DNA of 5,206 bases from positions 1 through 5,206 of the forward strand of contig JALRJD010000075.1 of NCBI GenBank assembly GCA_023255165.1, given 5' to 3'. The notes under the pieces are model-generated. The model saw only the letters and a list, made by a program, of their open reading frames with translations. It did no database searches and had not been told where the DNA came from. Below, piece by piece: positions 1-5,206 of the stretch (position 1 is the first letter of the stretch; each line of letters starts with the position of its first letter). The translations under genes and the position numbers were made by a program. Origin of the DNA: Porticoccaceae bacterium (GTDB taxonomy: Bacteria > Pseudomonadota > Gammaproteobacteria > Pseudomonadales > Porticoccaceae).

Positions 1-851
1 CAGTAACTGAGCAGGCAGTAAAAAATGTCAAAACCCTGGATGTGGCGGGCAGCAAGGTTGGTTATATGACCTTTAACGATTATCTTGGTGCCTCGGAGAG
101 CCTGCTGATTGATGCGGTGAATCAATTTGCCGCCAGCAATATCGACGAGCTGGTTATCGATATGCGCTACAACGGCGGTGGCTATCTGGATATCGCTTCC
201 GAACTGGCCTATATGGTGGCCGGCAATATCGCCACCGGGCAGGTTTTCGAAGAGACCATTTTTAACGACAAACACCCTAGCTTTAACCCTATCACCGGCG
301 AGGCTTTGCAGCCGACGCTGTTTCGCAGCACCGCGGCCGGCTTTTCGGCGTCCGCGGGCAGCGCGCTGCCAACATTAAATCTGTCGCGGGTATTTGTGCT
401 CTCGAGCGGCGCAACTGCCTCAGCCAGCGAAGCATTTATCAATGGCCTGCGCGGTATTGATGTGCAGGTAATTTTGATTGGCGAGACCACCCGCGGCAAA
501 CCCTACGGTTTTTACGGCATCGATAACTGTGGCGTAACCTATTTTACGATTCAGTTTAAGGGTCAAAATGCCAAAGGGTTTGGCGACTACGCCGACGGGT
601 TTATGCCCTCCGACAGCGACGATATGTATGGCGCCGAGGTGCGCGGCTGCGTGGTGGCTGACGATCTCACCCATGTGCTCGGCGATGCCAATGAAACCCA
701 GCTGGCAACGGCCCTGAGCTATATAGAAAATGGTGTCTGTCCAACACAGGCACCTGCCTCGATGAACTATCAGGTTGAGCCGCTCAGCGAGCTGTCAGAG
801 TTTCGTGGCGAGCTGCTACGGCCGATTCAGTTTGGGCATCTTATGCGCTAG
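1..851 (+). CDS. S41-family serine peptidase, C-terminal part (5' truncated by window edge)
   Basis: The frame is open from the left edge (first full codon at base 3) to TAG at 849-851, so the true start lies outside the window. Residues below are numbered from a GTG at base 42, used only as a reference. The S41 (C-terminal processing / tail-specific protease) catalytic core is clear. An ELVIDMRYNGGG strand-loop lies at residues 36-47. The nucleophile motif TASASE is at 125-130, with Ser127 in the position of the Tsp/CtpB serine. The general-base lysine is Lys153 in GETTRGK. The Gln found four residues after Lys in CtpB-type enzymes is Phe157 here, and three cysteines (163, 203, 233) follow, which fits a disulphide-bonded periplasmic or secreted enzyme outside the classical CtpA/Tsp group. 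Any signal peptide or PDZ domain would be upstream and unseen. It converges on the oxygenase gene and is probably unrelated to it. Substrate unknown. Confidence 0.88.
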   Translation, partial: VTEQAVKNVKTLDVAGSKVGYMTFNDYLGASESLLIDAVNQFAASNIDELVIDMRYNGGGYLDIASELAYMVAGNIATGQVFEETIFNDKHPSFNPITGEALQPTLFRSTAAGFSASAGSALPTLNLSRVFVLSSGATASASEAFINGLRGIDVQVILIGETTRGKPYGFYGIDNCGVTYFTIQFKGQNAKGFGDYADGFMPSDSDDMYGAEVRGCVVADDLTHVLGDANETQLATALSYIENGVCPTQAPASMNYQVEPLSELSEFRGELLRPIQFGHLMR

Positions 852-864
852 GTTGCTCGCAACC
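851..864. terminator. Possible compact bidirectional terminator hairpin between convergent genes
   Basis: GGTTGC (851-856) and GCAACC (859-864) form a perfect inverted repeat that fills nearly all of the gap between the peptidase stop (849-851) and the oxygenase stop (866-868). The loop is tight: two bases, or four if the last C-G pair opens. No T-run follows on either strand, so this is not a textbook intrinsic terminator. Its exact placement between two convergent stop codons is the main argument for a termination or mRNA 3'-end role. Confidence 0.35.
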
Positions 865-865
865 C

Positions 866-2032
866 TTACTTGAGCATGGCGGCATTCACCGCCGCCATCT
901 CGGCTTCTTCAGGCTTCACACTGAGGCGCGCAACCGGCATCGCGTTGCGAATCTTTTCCGCACTGTCGATCAGGCAGACTTCGGTATTGGCCAACGGCCC
1001 CGCGCTAAAACCACTGCTGCCCATTCCCTCCTGCACCCGGCTGATCAGATCGGTATCTTCGGCATTGACCTCACGGTTGATGCGCCAGTTCAGATAGCGC
1101 GCCGCCCGCACTTCACGGCGATCATCGGGCAGCGCATAGGGCAGTTCGCGAATCATCGTCTGGGTGGCGCTGATCGGAATAAACTGCATAAAGTCCATCT
1201 GCTCGGGGTAGACATCAAAGGCCAGATTTGGCCACAGGCGATAGTAAACCCAGTGCCGCTGGCGGTCGCTGGCAAGGTGGTCCATGGGCGGCAAAATGCT
1301 GTTATAGAGCCGGTTGGACAGCGTGTTTTTGCGGGTTTGGCGCACATCGCTCCACATCTTGTGCACATAGCCGCCAGCGCCGCTTACTTCAACGCCATAG
1401 CTGTTGCCGACCAGTGCCGAGAGCCCGGGGTGGGCGACGGGAATATGCAGCGCATCCACATAGTTGTCGGCAATCTGTTTCCAGTTGACGTTGCGCGGGC
1501 GCATTAAAATGCGCGCCGTAGGCTGCAGCTCTTCGAAGCGGTAGGGTTTAATCTCTTCCAGATAGGGTGCGAACTGCTCGGCGACACTGGGCCCATCAAC
1601 CGGCAGAATGCGAACAAAGATAAAGCCCTGAAAGATTTCCATCTCCACTGCTTTTAAGCCATGTTGTGCCACATCAAAGCGGCCAAACTGCTCGCGGTAG
1701 GGGACATTGGTCAGATTGCCGCTGAGGTCATAGCCCCAGGCGTGATAGGGACAGGTCAGGCGTTTGCCACAGTTGCCCGAGTCGCCATCGACCAGTCGTG
1801 CCGCCCGGTGCGAGCAAACATTGTGGAAGGCGCGCACCACATTGTCTTCGCCGCGCAGCACCAGAATGCGCTCGTTGAATAATTCAAAGGTAAAGTAGTC
1901 GCCGCGATTGGGAATATTCGACAGGTGGCAGACCAGTTGCCAGCTATTTAAAAACAGCTGCTGCTTTTCCAGCTCAAAAAAAGCCTGACTGTGGTAAGTC
2001 CAGCTCGGCAGGCTTCGGTGTTGGGTTGTCAT
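866..2032 (-). CDS. Rieske [2Fe-2S] non-heme iron oxygenase, alpha (catalytic) subunit
   Basis: A complete 388-residue cytoplasmic protein of the ring-hydroxylating / N-demethylating Rieske oxygenase family. The N-terminal Rieske domain (about residues 28-135) carries Cys73-x-His75 and Cys94-x2-His97 as cluster ligands. The 18-residue spacer is slightly longer than the common 15-17. The C-terminal catalytic domain has Asp193-x2-His196-x4-His201, matching the bridging Asp and two Fe-binding His of naphthalene dioxygenase. A likely third ligand, Asp326, lies in NAEDTDLISRVQEG. The family uses electrons from a separate reductase and O2 to hydroxylate or dealkylate its substrate; no reductase or ferredoxin gene is in this window. 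The start is firm: ATG is preceded by AAGGA at a 6-base spacing. It is last in the operon, 13 bases after the hydrolase, which suggests action on the same or a related nitrogenous compound. Betaine, carnitine and stachydrine oxygenases (GbcA, CntA) are relatives, but they carry Glu where Asp193 sits. Family is certain; substrate is unknown. Confidence 0.93.
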   Translation of the reverse strand: MTTQHRSLPSWTYHSQAFFELEKQQLFLNSWQLVCHLSNIPNRGDYFTFELFNERILVLRGEDNVVRAFHNVCSHRAARLVDGDSGNCGKRLTCPYHAWGYDLSGNLTNVPYREQFGRFDVAQHGLKAVEMEIFQGFIFVRILPVDGPSVAEQFAPYLEEIKPYRFEELQPTARILMRPRNVNWKQIADNYVDALHIPVAHPGLSALVGNSYGVEVSGAGGYVHKMWSDVRQTRKNTLSNRLYNSILPPMDHLASDRQRHWVYYRLWPNLAFDVYPEQMDFMQFIPISATQTMIRELPYALPDDRREVRAARYLNWRINREVNAEDTDLISRVQEGMGSSGFSAGPLANTEVCLIDSAEKIRNAMPVARLSVKPEEAEMAAVNAAMLK

Positions 2033-2038
2033 AAAAAA

Positions 2039-2043
2039 TCCTT
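2039..2043 (-). promoter_or_regulatory. Ribosome binding site of the Rieske oxygenase gene
   Basis: On the - strand AAGGA lies six bases before the ATG at 2032-2030, inside the 13-base gap after the hydrolase stop codon (TAG, 2048-2046). It fixes the oxygenase start and indicates independent ribosome loading within the operon. Confidence 0.7.
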
Positions 2044-2045
2044 GC

Positions 2046-2918
2046 CTAATGTCTGATCAACGGCCGGGTCAGACAGGTGGGTCCGCCCTCGCCCTTGCGG
2101 CTGATTTCCAGCCCTTTATAGGTGGCAACGCTGCAGCCAGCGGCCTCAAGCCCGGTTTTCACGGCGGGCAGGTTCTCCAGCATAATCACCGAGCGCGGCG
2201 CGATGGCCAGCACATTGCAGCCCATCAGCGGATATTCATCATCTGGCACATCGACAAACGCGACCCCCAGATTGTGCAGCCAGTCAATAAATGACTGCGG
2301 CATAAAGGGCCGGTAGATCAGGGCCAGATCGCGATCGAGGGGCGAAATAATCGACATCAGATGCAGCACATCGTCGGGGTGATCCGGTTCTGGCAGCTGA
2401 ACCACATGCAGCTCCACATCGGGGCCGAGAATTTCTTGCAGTTGACGGATACCCTCGCGATTGGTTCTGGGCCCGAGGCCGACCGCAGCATGGTGATTGT
2501 CGAGCCAGATAAAATCGCCGCCCTCCAACGTGCCAGGGGCGGTGATTTGACCGGCGACAGGGTGGCCCAGTTGCTGGTAAACCGTCGCGTTGATCTCTGC
2601 TTCCGGGGTGCGGCTGGCGCGGCCCATGGTGCAGAGGATTAAGCCGCTGGCACAGATCAGGATGCTGTCTCTGGTATAGATGCTGTCGAGGGTCAACTTG
2701 TCTGCCGCTGGCAGCGGTACAATCTCGGCACCATGGGCGCCGAGCAGTTCGACAAAGCGGCTGTACTCGGCAATCGCCTCATTCAGATCGGGCTGTTGGT
2801 GAAAGCGCAGCGGCTGCCATTCGGCGGCCAGTTTGTCCGCGCTGACAAAGGCATTCTCGGCGCTGCGCACAGCGACCCGGGCGATGGTTGAATATTCATT
2901 AAATTGATTTACAGACAT
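2046..2918 (-). CDS. Dimethylarginine dimethylaminohydrolase / arginine deiminase-fold guanidino hydrolase
   Basis: A 290-residue member of the guanidino-modifying enzyme (amidinotransferase, pentein-fold) superfamily, which attacks a guanidinium carbon through a cysteine. Visible active-site elements (numbered from the ATG at 2918) are Asp84 in YTRD, Glu132 in LEGGD, Arg151 in PRTN, His186 in VLHLMS and the nucleophile Cys282 in GGPTC near the C-terminus. Order and spacing match Pseudomonas DDAH (Asp66, Glu114, His162, Cys249), which turns methylated arginine into citrulline plus methylamines. TRD and the GGPTCLTRPLIR-type tail recall arginine deiminase instead, but the length is DDAH-like. 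Start choice: the ATG at 2918 lies four bases after the permease stop, has a weak GAAG 8 bases upstream and gives the N-terminus expected for the family. The in-frame ATG at 2948 (300 aa) would overlap the permease by 26 bases and has no visible ribosome site. Arginine deiminase, citrulline hydrolase (CtlX) or cyanobacterial arginine dihydrolase-type activities cannot be excluded. Confidence 0.87.
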   Translation of the reverse strand: MSVNQFNEYSTIARVAVRSAENAFVSADKLAAEWQPLRFHQQPDLNEAIAEYSRFVELLGAHGAEIVPLPAADKLTLDSIYTRDSILICASGLILCTMGRASRTPEAEINATVYQQLGHPVAGQITAPGTLEGGDFIWLDNHHAAVGLGPRTNREGIRQLQEILGPDVELHVVQLPEPDHPDDVLHLMSIISPLDRDLALIYRPFMPQSFIDWLHNLGVAFVDVPDDEYPLMGCNVLAIAPRSVIMLENLPAVKTGLEAAGCSVATYKGLEISRKGEGGPTCLTRPLIRH

Positions 2919-2922
2919 AGGA

Positions 2923-4245
2923 TCAGCTTCGTTGACGGACCAGGGCATAAATCGGCATGCCCATCAGAATTAGCATAAAGGAGTAAAAGACAATCTCCTG
3001 ACCGGCGCCCCAAATGGCAAAAAAGGCGTATAAAAATGCCGCGATCGACAGCCCGATGGCGCGCTTGCGCTCAGGGCCGGGGCGATCGTCGCGGAGAAAA
3101 TAAAACTCCGCCACCGCGCAAAAGGCATAGGCCATCAAGGTCGATAGCGTTGAGAGCATGGCCATAAAGGTAAAGGCCGCAACCAGCCCCTTGGTGTAGT
3201 TCAGAATCAACAGCGCGCTGACAAACAGACCGGAAACAATAAAGGCAAAGCGCGGCGTGCCGCCGGCGCTAAGCGCGAGAAACCGGTTTGGCAATAGTTG
3301 GTCTTTTGCCGCCGCCAGCGCCACATTGCCCGCCGTGAGTGCATTGGCATTGAGAGAGCCGAGAGTCGAGATCAGCGCGCCGAGGGTGATAATAGCCGCG
3401 CCAACCGGGCCGAGTATTTTGGTAGCGGCCAGCGCAAAGGGTGCGGTCGAGAGCTTTAGTTCATCGGCCGGCACGATCAGCGCAATCGCTACACTCACCA
3501 ACAGGTAGATCACCAGAATAGTCAGTACCGCGGCGACCAATACCTTGGGAATGGTCTTTTCCGGCTCTGCCATATTGTCCGCGGGCACGGTGGCGCTCTC
3601 AATGCCGACAAAAGACCACATCACCAAGGTGGTCACCGTGGCCAGCAGCGCAAAGGGATGCAGTTCGGTGGGATTAAACGGTGGCAGATTGTCCGGTTGC
3701 GCATGGCTAAAGCCCATCACAATCATAAACAGCAGCGGTAAAATCTTTAGAATCGTCGACACGACCTGGAAGCGACTGCTGCTTTCAAGGCTGCGAATAT
3801 TCAGCGCAAAAATGGTCCATACCAGCCCCAGGGCAAACAGCAGAGAGAGCACGCGGGATTCGGTAATGGCGGGGACAAAAATTCCCAGATAACCAACAAA
3901 CGCGATGGCGATTCCAGACACCGCCGCGATGCAGGCGATCCAGTAGGTCCAGGCAATTAAAAAACCGGCAAAGTGACCGAGCCCCTCGTGAACATAGGCG
4001 TAGGGCCCACCAATTTTGGGAATGCGGCGCACCAGACGCGACAGCGACAGCGCCACCAGCAAGGTGCCGGCGCCTGCCACCAGCCAGCCGCCAAGGCCGA
4101 GTAAGCCGTAGGGTGCCAGCAGAGTTGGCATCATAAATACGCCGGAGCCAATGGCACAGCCGACCGCAATTGCCCAGCCGCGCCAGAAGCCAATTTCGGA
4201 ACCAGATGAATGATGTGATTGGGATATTTTTTTATTATTGTTCAA
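2923..4245 (-). CDS. APC-superfamily amino acid permease (AdiC/PotE-like, basic amino acid or polyamine type)
   Basis: A complete 440-residue inner-membrane protein with about 12 hydrophobic segments (TM1 about 22-42, TM6 about 196-219, TM12 about 416-436). This is the size and layout of AdiC, the E. coli arginine/agmatine antiporter (445 aa). Shared landmarks are GSGVF at 33-37 (the TM1 break that binds the substrate carboxylate in AdiC), GGPYAY at 79-84, WSFVGIES at 210-217 (AdiC has WSFIGVES) and the FLY...WGAGQE...YSF stretch at 404-422. At the TM8 gate AdiC has Trp293 in GSLGGW; here the segment reads GSLNAN with Asn301, a form common in other APC transporters, so the substrate may not be arginine/agmatine. 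Translation starts with TTG, backed by a strong GGGGAG ribosome site. The next in-frame methionine is inside TM1, so no later start works. As first gene of the operon it likely imports or exchanges the compound handled by the next two enzymes. Direction and substrate are inferred. Confidence 0.88.
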   Translation of the reverse strand: MNNNKKISQSHHSSGSEIGFWRGWAIAVGCAIGSGVFMMPTLLAPYGLLGLGGWLVAGAGTLLVALSLSRLVRRIPKIGGPYAYVHEGLGHFAGFLIAWTYWIACIAAVSGIAIAFVGYLGIFVPAITESRVLSLLFALGLVWTIFALNIRSLESSSRFQVVSTILKILPLLFMIVMGFSHAQPDNLPPFNPTELHPFALLATVTTLVMWSFVGIESATVPADNMAEPEKTIPKVLVAAVLTILVIYLLVSVAIALIVPADELKLSTAPFALAATKILGPVGAAIITLGALISTLGSLNANALTAGNVALAAAKDQLLPNRFLALSAGGTPRFAFIVSGLFVSALLILNYTKGLVAAFTFMAMLSTLSTLMAYAFCAVAEFYFLRDDRPGPERKRAIGLSIAAFLYAFFAIWGAGQEIVFYSFMLILMGMPIYALVRQRS

Positions 4246-4251
4246 AGGTCA

Positions 4252-4257
4252 CTCCCC
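4252..4257 (-). promoter_or_regulatory. Ribosome binding site that supports the TTG start of the permease
   Basis: GGGGAG on the - strand lies six bases before the TTG at 4245-4243. Its strength and ideal spacing justify the rare TTG initiation codon. There is no in-frame ATG before TM1. Confidence 0.65.
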
Positions 4258-4269
4258 GATAAAGCACAC

Positions 4270-4341
4270 TAACAGGCAGATGGCCGATTGAAAAGAACAA
4301 CTTATCGCTTGGCACCACAACTGTTTCCAGGTTGCCTGTTA
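4270..4341. repeat. Perfect 9-bp inverted repeat across the divergent intergenic region (possible operator pair)
   Basis: TAACAGGCA (4270-4278) and TGCCTGTTA (4333-4341) are exact reverse complements separated by 54 bases, with arm centres 63 bp apart, about six helical turns. The left arm lies about 25 bases upstream of the permease start codon. The right arm falls in the spacer of the proposed promoter for the metallo-hydrolase. The position suits a regulator controlling both divergent genes, possibly by looping. No regulator gene is in the window, so this is inferred from symmetry and location only. Confidence 0.4.
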
Positions 4342-4353
4342 AGGTGATACATT
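4324..4353 (+). promoter_or_regulatory. Possible sigma70 extended -10 promoter for the metallo-hydrolase gene
   Basis: TTTCCA (4324-4329, four of six matches to TTGACA) and TACATT (4348-4353, four of six to TATAAT) are 18 bases apart. A TG one base before the -10 hexamer (4345-4346) gives an extended -10. Transcription would begin near 4360, leaving a leader of about 50 bases. I found no equally good promoter for the permease operon on the other strand, although it must lie upstream of 4245, probably within this same 163-base region. Confidence 0.3.
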
Positions 4354-4408
4354 GCTCGCGCGTTACCGTGCGTTGTTGACGTAAATAAGAAAAAAGCAGA
4401 GAGGTCCA

Positions 4409-5206
4409 ATGAAAAATTCCTTCCATCGTCAAACGCCAAAATGCGCGAAATTGTGGTCGAAGACGATCGCTCTGGTGTTTTTGAATTTAATTTCCGGATC
4501 AGCAATCAGTCTTGATCGGTCGGAATACATTAATAAAGCATTGTCGTTTGCGCCTAATGATGGCGCTGGATTTTTGCAGCTATGCACCAGAGCGGGTGAT
4601 GCCAGAGTGACCCGAGGGCCGTCAAAAAATCAGCGCATGGCGCGCGATATTCCGTCGCCGGCAAAGGCGTTTGATAATCTCTACTTTATCGGCAGTCACT
4701 GGACCCATGCCTGGGCACTGACAACCAGTGAAGGCATTATTATTTTCGACGCTATGGATAATGCCTGGGAAGCGCAGCATATTATCGCTGCAGGGTTGAT
4801 TGAACTCGGGCTGGATCCAGCGACAATAAAATACATTATCATCTCCCACGGGCATTGGGATCATTACGGCGGTGCCAGTTACCTTAAAAATCTCGCTTCC
4901 GCTTCAGGCGCGAGAGTGGTGATGAGTGAGATCGACTGGCAGATGCTCGAGGCGAAAAAACCCATCAAGCCAAGGCCGGGCCGCTCTGCGCCACCTGAGA
5001 TGGATATGTCGGTCAGCGATGGTGAGCAGATTGTTCTGGGTGATACAACAGTCAAAATAGTTGCCACGCCCGGCCACACGATGGGCACAATATCGCCTGT
5101 TTTTACAGTTTATGATGATATGACAGAGCATCGGGTTATGCTTTGGGGTGGTAGTTCGTTTAACTTTGGCAATGATAAGCTCGACCAATTGCAGACCTAC
5201 ATTGAC
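4409..5206 (+). CDS. Exported subclass-B3-like metallo-beta-lactamase-fold hydrolase, N-terminal part (3' truncated by window edge)
   Basis: The frame runs 266 codons from ATG at 4409 to the last base without a stop. An in-frame TAA at 4382 rules out a longer start, and GAGAGG sits four bases upstream of the ATG. Residues 1-35 look like a Sec signal peptide: a basic stretch with Lys and Arg, then TIALVFLNLISGSAIS, probably cleaved near 32-34. The mature protein should be periplasmic. About 50 extension residues precede the MBL core, which opens at DNLYFIG (89-95). Zinc ligands His147, His149, Asp151 and His152 form HGHWDH, and His223 lies in TPGHTMG. GGSS at 247-250 occupies the place where B1 enzymes have a cysteine ligand, so the site is B3-like. 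The last ligand (His263 of B3 numbering) lies past the window edge. Family members include true beta-lactamases but also many unassigned hydrolases, so resistance should not be assumed. It is divergent from the permease operon. Confidence 0.87.
   Translation, partial: MKNSFHRQTPKCAKLWSKTIALVFLNLISGSAISLDRSEYINKALSFAPNDGAGFLQLCTRAGDARVTRGPSKNQRMARDIPSPAKAFDNLYFIGSHWTHAWALTTSEGIIIFDAMDNAWEAQHIIAAGLIELGLDPATIKYIIISHGHWDHYGGASYLKNLASASGARVVMSEIDWQMLEAKKPIKPRPGRSAPPEMDMSVSDGEQIVLGDTTVKIVATPGHTMGTISPVFTVYDDMTEHRVMLWGGSSFNFGNDKLDQLQTYID

Noticed and set aside
1228..1507. Two overlapping + strand open frames inside the oxygenase gene
   Set aside because: They are antisense shadows covering conserved catalytic-domain codons of the oxygenase, with no motif of their own.
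866..2032. Naming the oxygenase as carnitine (cntA) or glycine betaine (gbcA) oxygenase
   Set aside because: The bridging residue is Asp193, not the Glu typical of those enzymes, and no partner reductase (cntB/gbcB) is adjacent.
866..2918. Resemblance to saxitoxin-type biosynthesis, which pairs an amidinotransferase (SxtG) with Rieske oxygenases (SxtH/SxtT)
   Set aside because: The hydrolase has DDAH length and active-site layout rather than that of an amidinotransferase such as SxtG. There is no SxtA-like synthase, and the permease-first operon fits uptake and breakdown better.
3545..3892. A 115-codon + strand open frame inside the permease gene
   Set aside because: It is antisense to a conserved membrane protein gene; its Ser/Lys/Thr-rich translation is what the reverse of hydrophobic codons gives, and it has no family features.
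4376..4387. TTGAC followed by TAAATA upstream of the metallo-hydrolase as a promoter
   Set aside because: The two elements are almost adjacent instead of about 17 bases apart, so they cannot serve together as -35 and -10 boxes.
4235..4505. Two overlapping - strand open frames in the divergent intergenic region and start of the metallo-hydrolase
   Set aside because: They overlap each other and the signal-peptide-coding start of a well-supported + strand gene, have no recognisable domain or ribosome site, and show low-complexity random-looking composition.
4409..5206. Calling the MBL-fold gene an antibiotic-resistance beta-lactamase
   Set aside because: The visible zinc ligands are shared by many non-lactamase hydrolases, the gene is cut before the last ligand, and there is no mobile element or resistance context.

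Overview
The window looks like a piece of a Gram-negative chromosome, probably a marine or environmental gammaproteobacterium. This rests on general impression only: GC content is moderate, genes are tightly packed, and two of the proteins appear to be exported. No marker gene fixes the taxon. Five protein genes are visible, and the two at the edges are cut by the window. I see no RNA gene, insertion sequence, phage gene or CRISPR array.

Layout: (1) bases 1-851, + strand: the 3' part of an S41-family serine peptidase. (2) A 14-base gap, filled by a small perfect hairpin, separates it from the convergent end of the next block. (3) Bases 866-4245, - strand: a three-gene unit read in the order APC-type amino acid permease (4245-2923), DDAH/arginine-deiminase-fold guanidino hydrolase (2918 or 2948 to 2046), Rieske non-heme iron oxygenase alpha subunit (2032-866). 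The junctions are 4 bases (or a 26-base overlap) and 13 bases, so this is almost certainly one operon. (4) Bases 4246-4408: a 163-base divergent intergenic region with a 9-bp perfect inverted repeat and a possible sigma70 promoter. (5) Bases 4409-5206, + strand: the 5' part of an exported, subclass-B3-like metallo-beta-lactamase-fold hydrolase. It stays open to the window edge.

The three-gene operon is the part worth attention. Importing a cationic or guanidino amino acid, hydrolysing its guanidino group and oxidising or dealkylating a substrate with a Rieske oxygenase would make a short catabolic route. Possible substrates are methylated arginines or another N-substituted guanidino compound. 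Each family assignment is well supported by motifs, but the substrate and the linkage into one pathway are inference. No ferredoxin or reductase partner for the oxygenase is in the window, and no regulator gene is visible.
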